A stretch of DNA of 37,448 nt from Anaerohalosphaeraceae bacterium (GCA_037479115.1 JBBFLK010000006.1:102477-139924); one strand, 5' to 3'; counted from the first letter of the stretch, positions 18,172 through 27,324 are shown. A program made the numbers and translations. Notes: generated by a model not told the origin, from the letters alone.

Positions 18172-20454
18172 ATGTCTGAACAGATTCAGCGGGTAATCCA
18201 AGGTATGACAAGCCCTGTGCCGGCACAGCCTGCGGCTGTGCGAGCCGTGATGCAGCCGGCCCCTGCCGTTACCTTAACTCCCAGGGAAATCCTGGGGATT
18301 CTGCGGCGGCACATCTGGATGATCATTCTCTTTTCTATCGGAGGTTTTGTTCTCTCTACCGGGCTGTATTTCTTCATGCTGCGGTTTTTCCCCCGATATA
18401 CTGCGGTTGCAGGCATTAATGTTTCGCCGCCGATAACATCAGACCCCCGGGAATTTACGTCCGTGCAGCCGCAGAAGGACCTGTACTATCAGTTCCGATC
18501 CACCAAAGCGGCGCTGATGAAGCAGCAGAATATGCTCGAAAACCTGATCAAACTGGACACCATCCGAGCCACCAAGTGGTTTGAGCAGTTTGTCAAACGA
18601 GATGCCGATAATCAAATTGTTTCGATTGATGTCGCCAAAGCCCTTCGAAGACTGAACAAAAGACTCGTTGTCAGTGCTCCCCGAGACCAAGACTTCATCC
18701 GGATTGAAATGACCTGGGCCGACCCGAAAGAAGCGGCGCTGATTGTCAACGAAATGGTCCGTTTGTTTCTGTCGGACCAGCGGGAAAAAGCCCGTGCGGA
18801 GATTTCCGAAAAAATGGCTTCTGAAGAGCGCGCCCGTCAGGAGCTTCGAGATGCTCTTCGGGCCATTCAGACCCAGATGGACAATATGCGGCAAGGCAGC
18901 GAATTCGCCCGTCTCGACCCCAAAAATGTTTCGTACCGCGACTATATGGATGAAAAACTGGCCTCGCTGTACAACGAATTCAGCCGGCTGGATGCCGAGC
19001 GGGAGCGGCTTCGGGTTCTTCTGGCTATCGCGGAACGACGCGCCACCCAGGCGGATTATGACCAGGTCGTCCAGCAGGCCGTCGAACAGGACCTGCTCGT
19101 TCGGCAACTGCAGAACTCCCTGAACAGCATTGACGCACTGCTGGCTCAGCAAACGGCCCGATTTGGTGAAAATCATCGACGTGTACACGAAACCAGACAA
19201 GCAAGAGAACAATTCAAGAAAGACCTGGATGCCCGCAAGATTGAAATCGCAGAAATTCAGCGAAAATCCCAGTGGCAGCTGGTGCAGGATGAAGTCACAG
19301 CCATTGCCCAGCAGCTCGAAACCGTCACACAGCAGGTCCAGCGGGCACGCGATGAATACAGGCGCGTGGACCACGAGCGTGCTCAGTATGCCAAGCTCGA
19401 AATCGAACGGGAGGAAAAGCAGGCCCAGCTGGAAAAAGCCAATGCCCACTATGAAAGCCTGAAAGCCCTTTTCAACGACCCCGAAATCAGCAAACTGCGC
19501 AGTCTCGGTTCAGCCCCGGAACCGCTTGAGGTCAGCTCTCCCCGCTGGGAAATCTATCTGCCCGCCGGTTTCATGCTCGGGCTGCTGGCCGGCCTGGCTC
19601 TGGCTTTTGCCGTAGAACTGCTCAATGACCTGGTTCGGACTCCCAGCGATGTCATGCGTCATCTGAAGGTGCCGCTGCTGGGCAATATCTGCCATGCCGA
19701 TGACGATGACGACGTCGAAGGCATCGAGCTGGTGCACGTGGTCCGGCAGGCCCCCTATTCAATTATGAGCGAATGCTATCGGCAGCTGCGGACCAATCTG
19801 AAACTGTCCGCCGGCCCGTCCGTTCACAAAACCCTGCTGATTACCAGCCCTAAAGCCGGTGACGGCAAGACCTCTGTTGCCAGCAATCTGGCCAGCACCT
19901 TTTTGGCGGAAAACCGTCGGGTCCTGCTGATTGATGCAAACTTCCGACGTCCCGCTGTTGCGCATTTGTTCCCGCGAACCGGTGCAAACGGCACCGTTGT
20001 TGAGCATCCGGATTACGGGCTAAGCAACTATCTGTTGGGTCAGTGCACAGAGGTTTCGCAGATTATTCGACCCAGCGGGATTGCAGGGCTGGACATCATC
20101 GACAGCGGTCCTCTGCCCTCCAATCCGTCGGAGCTTCTGGACAGCCCGCGGATGAAGGAACTGCTGGAACAATCCAAAAGCCGCTACGATTTTGTCCTGA
20201 TCGACGGCCCGGCCATGCTGGTCAGTGACGCCAAAGCCCTGGCGGCCGCAGCAGACGGCACACTCGTGGTATTCAATGCCTCGACAACCCACCGCGGGGC
20301 GGCCATGCGGATTCTGCGGGAGCTGCAGTCGATTCGAGCCAGCGTTGTCGGAACAGTCCTGATGGGCGTCCGAAGCCGAAAAGGCGGCTATTTCCAGGAG
20401 GTCTATCGTTCCTATCTCGAATACCAGCAGGTTCCGGTTCGGTCCGGCATTTAA
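18172..20454 (+). CDS. Wzz-type chain-length determinant fused to BY-kinase
   Basis: 760 aa. Two membrane segments (about 44-66 and 460-485) enclose a periplasmic Wzz/GumC domain with long coiled coils (about residues 180-440, rich in E, R, Q and K). The cytoplasmic C-terminal part is a bacterial tyrosine kinase: Walker A SPKAGDGKTS with K566, Walker A' LLIDANFRRP, and Walker B FVLIDGPAM. A Tyr cluster, YFQEVYRSYLEYQQ, lies at the very C-terminus, the expected autophosphorylation site. Such proteins control polymer length and export by cycles of phosphorylation and oligomerisation. The ribosome site GGGAG precedes the ATG by 8 bases. It fits the operon with the Wza-like lipoprotein as outer-membrane partner. 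Confidence 0.95.
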   Translation: MSEQIQRVIQGMTSPVPAQPAAVRAVMQPAPAVTLTPREILGILRRHIWMIILFSIGGFVLSTGLYFFMLRFFPRYTAVAGINVSPPITSDPREFTSVQPQKDLYYQFRSTKAALMKQQNMLENLIKLDTIRATKWFEQFVKRDADNQIVSIDVAKALRRLNKRLVVSAPRDQDFIRIEMTWADPKEAALIVNEMVRLFLSDQREKARAEISEKMASEERARQELRDALRAIQTQMDNMRQGSEFARLDPKNVSYRDYMDEKLASLYNEFSRLDAERERLRVLLAIAERRATQADYDQVVQQAVEQDLLVRQLQNSLNSIDALLAQQTARFGENHRRVHETRQAREQFKKDLDARKIEIAEIQRKSQWQLVQDEVTAIAQQLETVTQQVQRARDEYRRVDHERAQYAKLEIEREEKQAQLEKANAHYESLKALFNDPEISKLRSLGSAPEPLEVSSPRWEIYLPAGFMLGLLAGLALAFAVELLNDLVRTPSDVMRHLKVPLLGNICHADDDDDVEGIELVHVVRQAPYSIMSECYRQLRTNLKLSAGPSVHKTLLITSPKAGDGKTSVASNLASTFLAENRRVLLIDANFRRPAVAHLFPRTGANGTVVEHPDYGLSNYLLGQCTEVSQIIRPSGIAGLDIIDSGPLPSNPSELLDSPRMKELLEQSKSRYDFVLIDGPAMLVSDAKALAAAADGTLVVFNASTTHRGAAMRILRELQSIRASVVGTVLMGVRSRKGGYFQEVYRSYLEYQQVPVRSGI

Positions 20455-20472
20455 AGAAGGAGCATCTGCCTT

Positions 20473-21411
20473 ATGGAGCGTTTTTTAGTCACAGGCGGGG
20501 CGGGCTTTATCGGTTCTCATCTGTGCCGGCGTCTGGTTCACGAGGGGGCTTTTGTTCGGGTGCTGGACAATCTGAGCACCGGAAAAAAAAGCAATCTGGC
20601 CGACATCCTCAACTCCGTCGAGTTCGTTGAAGGCGATATGGGCGATGAAGCAGCCGCCCGCCGATGTATGCAGGGAATCGACATCGTCTTCCACCAGGGA
20701 GCTCTGCCTTCGGTCCCCCGGAGTGTGGAAAATCCGGCGGCCACGCATCGGGATTGCGTCGATGCCACCTTTACTCTTTTGACCGCCGCCCGCGATGCCA
20801 AAGTCAAACGCTTTATCTATGCCGCCAGCTCATCCGCCTATGGAGACAGCCCCACCCTGCCGAAAATTGAGTCCATGGCGCCGAATCCGCTGTCGCCGTA
20901 TGCCGCCGCCAAACTCTTCGGCGAGTACTACTGCAGCGTCTTTTCAAAAGTGTACGGATTGGAAACCGTCTCGCTGCGCTATTTCAATGTTTTCGGCCCC
21001 CGCCAGGACCCGAAAAGCCAATACGCCGCGGCCATCCCCGCTTTCATAACCAGTATTCTCAACGATCGCCCTCCCACCATTTACGGAGACGGAGAGCAAA
21101 GCCGCGACTTTACATATGTCGAAAATGTAGTCCAAGCCAATCTGCTGGCTGCCAAAGCCCCCAAAACCGCCGGCGAGGTTATCAATATTGCCTGCGGTCA
21201 GCGAATCACCCTCAACGAAGTCGTTCGGCTGATAAACAGGCACACAGGCAAAAATATCCATCCGACGTATGCTCCCCCGCGCCCGGGCGATGTACGGCAC
21301 TCCCTGGCGGACATTCGGAAAGCCCAAGAGCTGCTCGGCTATGAACCGATTGTTTCCTTTGAAGAAGGACTGCGCAGAACCATCGAATGGTATAAACAGA
21401 ACCCCGTATAA
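20473..21411 (+). CDS. NAD-dependent sugar-nucleotide epimerase, WbpP/GalE-like
   Basis: 312 aa extended short-chain dehydrogenase. NAD-binding GGAGFIGSHL at residues 8-17; Ser in AASSSAYGDSP (about 119-121) and Y143-x3-K147 form the catalytic set. HQGALPSVPRSVENP, SLRYFNVFGPRQDP and YGDGEQSRDFTYVENVVQANLLAA closely resemble WbpP-type UDP-N-acetylglucosamine 4-epimerases, so it probably supplies an epimerised UDP-sugar for the exopolysaccharide. UDP-glucose or UDP-glucuronate as substrate cannot be ruled out. The ribosome site AAGGAG lies 10 bases before the ATG. Last gene of the operon, 18 bases after the kinase gene. No clean terminator follows: the hairpin GAGTC-CGG-GACTC at 21435-21447 has no T-run on this strand. 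Confidence 0.93.
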   Translation: MERFLVTGGAGFIGSHLCRRLVHEGAFVRVLDNLSTGKKSNLADILNSVEFVEGDMGDEAAARRCMQGIDIVFHQGALPSVPRSVENPAATHRDCVDATFTLLTAARDAKVKRFIYAASSSAYGDSPTLPKIESMAPNPLSPYAAAKLFGEYYCSVFSKVYGLETVSLRYFNVFGPRQDPKSQYAAAIPAFITSILNDRPPTIYGDGEQSRDFTYVENVVQANLLAAKAPKTAGEVINIACGQRITLNEVVRLINRHTGKNIHPTYAPPRPGDVRHSLADIRKAQELLGYEPIVSFEEGLRRTIEWYKQNPV

Positions 21412-21464
21412 AAAAGCTGCACCGAGGAACTATTGAGTCCGGGACTCCATCCTCCTTTAAGGAC

Positions 21465-21550
21465 TGCCCAGGACTGGAGTCGAACCAGCACGAGGTGTTA
21501 CCCCCATCAGGCCCTCAACCTGACGCGTCTGCCAATTCCGCCACCTGGGC
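21465..21550 (-). tRNA. tRNA-Leu (anticodon GAG)
   Basis: 86-base tRNA read on the minus strand. Acceptor stem GCCCAGG/CCTGGGC, discriminator A, no encoded CCA. The anticodon stem-loop TCAGG-TTGAGGG-CCTGA gives anticodon GAG. A long class-II variable arm (about 21495-21510) and the T-loop GGTTCGACTCC are present. It reads CUU and CUC leucine codons. Confidence 0.96.
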
Positions 21551-21564
21551 TTCAATCGGGGGAA

Positions 21565-21592
21565 ATTGTACCATAGCCGTCAGTTTTGGCAA
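21565..21592 (-). promoter_or_regulatory. promoter of the tRNA-Leu gene
   Basis: On the minus strand TTGCCA (21592-21587), 16 bases, TACAAT (21570-21565). Transcription would start about 8 bases before the mature tRNA. Confidence 0.55.
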
Positions 21593-21649
21593 GTTTTTTT
21601 CCACTGTCCCCCGGAGAATTCCCATAAAAGAGTTCTATAGAATCTGGCT

Positions 21650-23548
21650 TCAGCGGCTTCCGCCGCCCGAAGATTGAACCGTATGAACAGAAACCGTCTG
21701 AACGTCCAAATCGCCGAAAAACTGAACTTCCGCGACATTCCCATACCCGTCGGCCGGTGACAAATATCGGACATACCGGAACCAATTCGGATTGGAAATT
21801 GATTGGGAAGTCAAAACCCCATCAGGCGGCTGTACCCGAATTGTAAACAAATCAACAACGTCGCCGCTGAAGTCCGGCGTATTGGCCCCCTGAAACCGTC
21901 CGTCCACCATTCGACTGCCGTAACCGGGTCGCGGACAGTACCTTATCTCCGTGATTCGAGCCCGGACCCCTTCCCCAAAATCCAGTCCGGCCCAGGCTGA
22001 ACGGCTCGGTGCATCAAAAAAGTTTCGCAGGCAGCCGTCAAAAACCGCATCCCGTACGGCTCCGGCATTTTGATAGGAACCCTCTGTCCCAATCACTGCT
22101 CCAAACAGCTGCTTGTTCGCCGCTGCGGCCGCCGGAGCACAGTCCTGCGTCTCCCCCTTCGGGGTTTGGGCGGACACTGTATAAAAATAGGTCATTCCCG
22201 GCGTCAAATCTTTGTCGATGTAATATGTCTCTTTCGTTGCTGCAATCGTCGTATAAGGCCCGCCGTGCGAGGTGCTGCGTTTGATAATATAACTTTGGGC
22301 AGACGCCGAACCCGTCCAGGACAAAACAATCCGTCGCCCCTGAACAGTCAGCCGCAGGGCGCTCGGTGCACGGGGGCCAATCGGTTCCCGCGTATGCGTA
22401 AGTGTCGTAAACCCAAGCTGGTCAAATCCGCCGCTGGTCGTCCCGTAATTGAACCCTCCTCCCTCCGGACGAACGTTCTCGGCATACTGCTGTGTATAGG
22501 GCGCTGACAGCCCTTTTCGGTTGACATAATGGTTATAAATCATCTCCCAGCCGGGCCGCATTTGACCGCGTGCCGTCGAAGAAATCATCGAATGAGCCGC
22601 CCGACTCGGATAATCGCAGGTTATATAAGTTACAAAAGGCACCTCATACCCCAGATTGTATTTGGCGACATATTCACAGCCTGCCAGCACCCGATTGCCG
22701 TCATAGCCGTAAAGGTCAATCCCCTGATTCCAGGCAATCTCGCAGATGGTTCCCATCAGCAGCACCCCCATCAGCGTATGTCCCTGGTCCCGCCCGCTTT
22801 CCTGCCACTGACCCAATCCGTCCGGATGGATAAAATGAACCGCATTTCGTACGGAACCGCTGCCGATCCCCTGATAAAAATAATTCAGCCCTTCCTCAAA
22901 AATATCGCGCCGGTCGCACAGCACGCCGATTGCCATCACGGAGGCAATATTTGCCAAATCCCAATTCGCCCAGTAATGGCTGCTGCACGTGCCGTGATGA
23001 GAGGCAAGAAAAGAAGCATTCTTCACATAAAAACCATCAAGCATCCACTTCTGAAAAGCCGCAAAATCCGCCGCACTCCAGCCGGAATAGTCCCGCATCA
23101 GTTCCGCCGTGCAGGCCAGCTGATACCCGTACAGACCCGCACGCAGACTGACGTTGGTATCTCCCTGCCAGCCGGTCATCCCAGAAGCCCAGGCGTTCAG
23201 AATCTCCACCGCTTTGTCTCCATACGCCGTTTCGCCGGATACCTGATAACGAAGGGCGCATTGATAAGCCCGGGCGCAGTCTCGGGCCAATCGGATGTAA
23301 TTCTCCGGATAGCCCCCGCCTGCATAGAGAATCGGCTGAGCCTCCGGTTTTGTATGAAGAAACGAATTCGTATTGCGGACAAGAAGTTCCCAGCTGCCCT
23401 TCCAAGGCTGCTCACCGGCCGCAACCTTTGCACGCATCCGCTCCAAATCCTCCTGTGTGGACAAAAGTCCCGGGTGAACAAACGCAGAAGGTCCCTGCAG
23501 CCCCAGCATTGTCCAAATGAAAACACTCAGTCCCAGACAATGCATCAT
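21650..23548 (-). CDS. alginate-lyase-family polysaccharide lyase with Fn3 and discoidin-like domains
   Basis: 632 aa. Signal peptide (1 to about 22, MMHCLGLSVFIWTMLGLQGPSA). Residues about 30-385 match the (alpha/alpha)-toroid alginate-lyase family (PF05426-like, probably near PL38). The central HHGTCSSHYWANWDLANI (H184, H185) and GLGQWQESGRDQGHTLMG are typical of this branch. A fibronectin-III-like domain follows (about 398-476), then a discoidin/F5-8C-like beta-sandwich (about 479-617). It should cleave a uronic-acid polymer outside the cell; alginate versus glucuronan cannot be decided. The start at 23548 is chosen because AAAGGAAT lies 6 bases upstream and a signal peptide follows. The frame stays open to 23701 only by running through the dockerin-coding end of the gene before it. 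It lies 38 bases downstream of that gene and, unlike its three operon partners, has no dockerin-like tail. Confidence 0.88.
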   Translation of the reverse strand: MMHCLGLSVFIWTMLGLQGPSAFVHPGLLSTQEDLERMRAKVAAGEQPWKGSWELLVRNTNSFLHTKPEAQPILYAGGGYPENYIRLARDCARAYQCALRYQVSGETAYGDKAVEILNAWASGMTGWQGDTNVSLRAGLYGYQLACTAELMRDYSGWSAADFAAFQKWMLDGFYVKNASFLASHHGTCSSHYWANWDLANIASVMAIGVLCDRRDIFEEGLNYFYQGIGSGSVRNAVHFIHPDGLGQWQESGRDQGHTLMGVLLMGTICEIAWNQGIDLYGYDGNRVLAGCEYVAKYNLGYEVPFVTYITCDYPSRAAHSMISSTARGQMRPGWEMIYNHYVNRKGLSAPYTQQYAENVRPEGGGFNYGTTSGGFDQLGFTTLTHTREPIGPRAPSALRLTVQGRRIVLSWTGSASAQSYIIKRSTSHGGPYTTIAATKETYYIDKDLTPGMTYFYTVSAQTPKGETQDCAPAAAAANKQLFGAVIGTEGSYQNAGAVRDAVFDGCLRNFFDAPSRSAWAGLDFGEGVRARITEIRYCPRPGYGSRMVDGRFQGANTPDFSGDVVDLFTIRVQPPDGVLTSQSISNPNWFRYVRYLSPADGYGNVAEVQFFGDLDVQTVSVHTVQSSGGGSR

Positions 23549-23586
23549 CAGGATTCCTTTGTCTGCAGAAAGAGGAATTGACCGAC

Positions 23587-23770
23587 CTACTGGACAATCA
23601 GCCAGTTGTCCGCCAGGTCGGCCAAATCCTCCAGGCCCACCCAGCCGTCGCCGCCCGACGGAGCCGTATCCGCTGAAGGCTCGCCCGGTTCGCCCAGCCA
23701 CTGGCTGGACAAAATCGAAAAGTCCTCCAAATCCACCAGCCCGGACCGGTTCAGGTCCGCCGGATTGTAC
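23587..23770 (-). repeat. dockerin-coding repeat, copy 1
   Basis: This stretch and those at 27395-27580 and 30683-30866 are highly similar at the DNA level. They encode the RRYNPADLNRSGLVDLEDFS...DNWL tail of three adjacent genes. Copy 1 carries an Asp-to-Gly change in the second calcium-loop-like motif. Confidence 0.85.
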
Positions 23771-26700
23771 CGCCGGATAAACTCCACATTATTCACCAAA
23801 ACATGCGGACTGTTCAGAACAAACCGCAGGCCCCTGTCCGGCCCATTCGACAGAGAAATCCCTTCGATGACCGCATCCTGCCAGCTGCTCCAGCCGCCCG
23901 TCGAGGCCAGAGAAATATCCGCCAGAAGAGTTCCGGCAGTGCTGTCCAGAAGCTGCAGCGACGGAACAGCCTGATTGGTTGTATAGCGAATTCGCAGGGC
24001 ATAAAGACCCGGCTGAACAGAACAGGTGTATTCCAGCCACTCTCCGGACTCCATAAAAACGCCAAATCCGGCCCCGCCGTCCCAAATCGTCATAATGTCC
24101 ACATCGACATCCGTCCGATAGCCCCCGTAACTGTTGCCGGGAGTGGTATCAAAATACGAGACGCCCTGTCCGCCGATGTCAAAATCCTCCATTTCAATCC
24201 GACCGGGAAGCAAAAACGGACTGCCCCAATAGGGTACCTGCCGGGCAATCTCAATCCAGTTCATACGAAAACCGCTTCCGACAAATTCAAGTTTCAGAAC
24301 CGCTTGGTCCTTTTGCGGCAGCGGCAGACAGGAAGCCTTCACAGTCTGCCAGGCCGTCAGCGAACCCGTATTCGGCACCGCCACCGTCGCCAGCAGGTCC
24401 GCATCCAGCCACACCCGAATCTGCCCGCCGGACTGAATCGAGGCCGCCCGCGCATAGACAAACAAATTCCCGACGGACGGCTGCGTGCTGACGGTATAGG
24501 TGAGCCATTCGCCGCTTTCAATCGAATCCACCGCATAGCCGGCCGAACCGTCCGTCACCGCAACAATATCCACCGACTCGTACGTCCGATACGCTCCGCC
24601 CGAATTGCCGGCCGTCGTATCCCAATACGCATACCCAGGACCGCCGAAGTCAAAATCCTCCGCCTCTACACGCCCCGGCAACCCCCTCGCCATCCCGCCC
24701 CACGGCGACTGCTGCTTCTGGAATTCCACCCAGTTGACCTCCAGGCCTCCGGCTGGAAAAGACAGTTCCAAAACTCGTCCTGTGCCCCCTTCCAGCGTCA
24801 GACTATTCAGCATAAATGTCCCGAAGGTATCCAGCGAGCCCGTGCTGTTGACCCAAACCGTGCCCAGCACTGCATTGTCCAGCTTCACGGTCACCGGAAG
24901 ATTATTCCCCGTCGCCGACGCCCGCAGATACAGACAGTACACGCCGGACTCCGTCACATTCACCGTATAGCGAAGCCATTCCCCCGCCGCAATATTCGTC
25001 ACGGCAAACCCGCTGCCGAAGTCCGAAATACTCCGAATATCCACATCCGTCGGCAGCCGAAACACTCCGCCGCTGTTGCCGATTGTTGTGTCATAATAAG
25101 CGGTTCCCTGCGGGCCGTAATCATACTCTTCCGCCTCAATCCGCCCGGGAATGACCGCCGGCTGACCGCCGTACGGACCTTCCATCGTAATCATCTGATA
25201 CAAGTCCTGCACCGCCTCCGGCGTCAGGGCATAATTATAAATCCGAAAATCATCGATTCGCCCGTTAAAATACGGGTCGCCGGAAAACTGGCTTTTGCCG
25301 ATAGCGTTATTGACCGCATTAATTTCAGACGGGTCCAGACGTATCTGGCCGGCAACACGGGGCGTTCCGTTTACATAGAGAATGCCGGTATGGCCGCAAA
25401 GGGTCACCGCCACGTGAACCCATTGACCGATCGGAAGCGGGTCGGTTTCGAGAATCTGCTCATTGGCATTTCCCTCTTTGGTAATGGCAAACCGCAGGGT
25501 ATTGGCACCGGAACGCGGCGTCAGAAACAGATATTCGGATGTCCCGCCGCCGAAATCGAAAAGTCTCTGCCAATTTCCGCCGCTGTTCCAATACACCCAC
25601 GCCGCCGCCGTAAAATCAGTTGTATTCACAACCCCGGCGGGAAGCGACACAAAATCATCGACTCCATCCAGAACAATGGCCCGTCCGATGCGTCCGACGG
25701 TATAAGCCGGCGAACCCGAGGCGGTTCCATGGTAGGCAAACGTACTGTCCAACACACTGTCTTCAAACTCATAATAAGCCCGCAGGGTTCCATTCACCGG
25801 AGGATTGGCCGGCACAAACCGCCACTGCTGCGTATAGGAGCCGGTAAAATCCCACTGATAAATGGTTGCGGTGCCGCTGGCGGTCATGTATTTGCAGCTG
25901 TGGGCGTTGCGAATATAAAAATAACCGTCGCCGGCGTATTCCAGAAACCACCGCTGCAGGAAATTCTCCCCCATCCCCCATTGCCGGATGTTCGCACCGT
26001 TGCTGGTGGACCAGTTGGCCACTTCGGCGGTTCGGCCGCTGTGTGCGGCAAAGAGGAGAAAGTACCCGCTCATCTCCCGCAGAAGATTCCATTTCTGATG
26101 CAGTCCATCGGTATCAACCGCCTGGCGTATATCCGCTCCGTCCTGCATGCCGGCATTGGCCACCTCGGCCACGCGTCCGGTCTGGCGATTCACGATTTTC
26201 CATCGATTGCCGTCCAGAGCAGGCCACACCGGATTGTCCGTCTCGATTTCAATATACGCATCCTGCCCCTGATTGACATTGACCATATACGCTCGAATGG
26301 GGCCGATGCCGTTGTAATACACATCGCGATCGGTACAGACAAAACGATAAGGAGTCAGAGCCCCCTGCCGCTCAAAACACCCGGCAAAACCGTAGATTTT
26401 CCCATCCGGAGCCCGATAGACCGCCGCCGCAGAATATTTCCCGCGGTTTTCTGAATACCCCAGCCGCCGTCCGTCTGAAGCCCTCACAAAAACACCTCGA
26501 GGCAGCACCACCGGCCCCCACCAAATCCCGCCGCCCAGTCCGTACTCGGCCCCGTAGATGGCCTCCGCCAGACTGTGCAGTTCCGGATTATGCGGGATGG
26601 CTCCGTTGGCCTTGACATACTGAAGGAAATTGACATAGCTGTTTGTCGAGCCGGCCAGCTGATGGGTGGACCCCAGATGAACCCGGCTTTTGATGACATC

Positions 26701-27324
26701 ATACCAGGTCCGGGCCGTATCGCTGTTCAGAACACTCGGGCCGCCCAGCAGCGTACCCTGAAAGCGCGGGCTGTTTTGGAGAAGCCCCAGAATGTCATAC
26801 AAATTCTGCGGCGTTCCCTGATTCCATGGTGAATAATCCGGCTCGTTAAACGGTTCGACCGCCGCAATCGGCCTGTTGATATAGGCCTGGGTCGCCTCAA
26901 TCAGCTGAGCCCAGCGGTCCGGCCAGACCTGCGAGCCGTTTTTATACCACGAATGCACGCCGTCCCCGGTAGCCGGTGTGAGCATCAGCGGTTTGCTGCC
27001 CGCCATGGCGGCAATGCTCAACTGATTATTAATCTTTGCTTTGGAGGAATCCGCAATCTCTCCATTGGCCGTCAGCGGTTCATCCATATAGAAATTCAGC
27101 CGGATGATATCAATGGCATCCAGCCCCATATGAGCGATGCTGATTCGCATATTGTCCCGGCTGGGCCAGGCCGTATCCACCCCCCACTCTGGAACAGATT
27201 TGACCTGACCGGCGTCCGCGGTGCTGAACGAAACCGTTTCCGCCAAAACAAAACCGCTCCATCCCAACCAGAGCGCTGCATACAGCCCCAGTCTAACTGC
27301 TCTGGAAAACTTGTTCGATTTCAT
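23587..27324 (-). CDS. GH30/39-like glycoside hydrolase with ricin lectin, LamG, three CBM6 and dockerin-like domain
   Basis: 1245 aa. Signal peptide 1-28 (cleavage after FVLA). Residues about 40-360 look like a retaining-type TIM-barrel glycosidase: EPFNEPDYSPW contains the probable acid/base E161, and candidate nucleophiles are E254 or E260 in LAEAIYGAEYG. The exact GH family is uncertain. Then come a ricin-type beta-trefoil with QxW repeats (about 371-504), a LamG/concanavalin-like domain (512-710), three CBM6-like modules (719-869, 873-1025, 1029-1182; each starts near GRIEAEDFD), and a dockerin-like pair of EF-hand loops (1185-1245). The first loop, DLNRSGLVDLED, is intact. The second has Gly (GWVGLED) where the two sister proteins have Asp. 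ATG at 27324 has GAGGAGGG 8 bases upstream; the TTG at 27342 overlaps that site and was rejected. Confidence 0.82.
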   Translation of the reverse strand: MKSNKFSRAVRLGLYAALWLGWSGFVLAETVSFSTADAGQVKSVPEWGVDTAWPSRDNMRISIAHMGLDAIDIIRLNFYMDEPLTANGEIADSSKAKINNQLSIAAMAGSKPLMLTPATGDGVHSWYKNGSQVWPDRWAQLIEATQAYINRPIAAVEPFNEPDYSPWNQGTPQNLYDILGLLQNSPRFQGTLLGGPSVLNSDTARTWYDVIKSRVHLGSTHQLAGSTNSYVNFLQYVKANGAIPHNPELHSLAEAIYGAEYGLGGGIWWGPVVLPRGVFVRASDGRRLGYSENRGKYSAAAVYRAPDGKIYGFAGCFERQGALTPYRFVCTDRDVYYNGIGPIRAYMVNVNQGQDAYIEIETDNPVWPALDGNRWKIVNRQTGRVAEVANAGMQDGADIRQAVDTDGLHQKWNLLREMSGYFLLFAAHSGRTAEVANWSTSNGANIRQWGMGENFLQRWFLEYAGDGYFYIRNAHSCKYMTASGTATIYQWDFTGSYTQQWRFVPANPPVNGTLRAYYEFEDSVLDSTFAYHGTASGSPAYTVGRIGRAIVLDGVDDFVSLPAGVVNTTDFTAAAWVYWNSGGNWQRLFDFGGGTSEYLFLTPRSGANTLRFAITKEGNANEQILETDPLPIGQWVHVAVTLCGHTGILYVNGTPRVAGQIRLDPSEINAVNNAIGKSQFSGDPYFNGRIDDFRIYNYALTPEAVQDLYQMITMEGPYGGQPAVIPGRIEAEEYDYGPQGTAYYDTTIGNSGGVFRLPTDVDIRSISDFGSGFAVTNIAAGEWLRYTVNVTESGVYCLYLRASATGNNLPVTVKLDNAVLGTVWVNSTGSLDTFGTFMLNSLTLEGGTGRVLELSFPAGGLEVNWVEFQKQQSPWGGMARGLPGRVEAEDFDFGGPGYAYWDTTAGNSGGAYRTYESVDIVAVTDGSAGYAVDSIESGEWLTYTVSTQPSVGNLFVYARAASIQSGGQIRVWLDADLLATVAVPNTGSLTAWQTVKASCLPLPQKDQAVLKLEFVGSGFRMNWIEIARQVPYWGSPFLLPGRIEMEDFDIGGQGVSYFDTTPGNSYGGYRTDVDVDIMTIWDGGAGFGVFMESGEWLEYTCSVQPGLYALRIRYTTNQAVPSLQLLDSTAGTLLADISLASTGGWSSWQDAVIEGISLSNGPDRGLRFVLNSPHVLVNNVEFIRRYNPADLNRSGLVDLEDFSILSSQWLGEPGEPSADTAPSGGDGWVGLEDLADLADNWLIVQ
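24548..24636 (-). repeat. 89-bp perfect repeat within CBM6-B, copy 1
   Basis: Identical to 31638-31726. It encodes the start of the second CBM6 module (around NSGGAYRTYESVDIVAVTDG). Confidence 0.88.
24908..25048 (-). repeat. 141-bp perfect repeat within CBM6-A, copy 1
   Basis: By direct comparison this is identical, base by base, to 31998-32138. It encodes the core of the first CBM6 module (around SDFGSGFAVTNIAAGEWL). Confidence 0.9.

Noticed and set aside
21435-21447. GAGTC-CGG-GACTC hairpin as terminator of the epimerase or tRNA gene
   Set aside because: The stem has only five pairs and no T-run at the correct distance on either strand.
21465-21550. tRNA-Leu as an integration site of a mobile element
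   Set aside because: No integrase, no second copy of the tRNA end and no composition break was seen on either side.
23549-23701. 51-residue N-terminal extension of the alginate-lyase-family protein
   Set aside because: It is another frame of the dockerin-coding end of the preceding gene, and a signal peptide with a ribosome site begins at 23548.
23803-26454. 883-codon open frame on the plus strand, and a similar 580-codon one at 30185-31927
   Set aside because: Both lie opposite real multidomain genes, have Arg/Pro/His-rich unstructured translations, and exist because codon bias of the true genes leaves few stops on the other strand. The same shadow appears opposite each CBM6/dockerin repeat.
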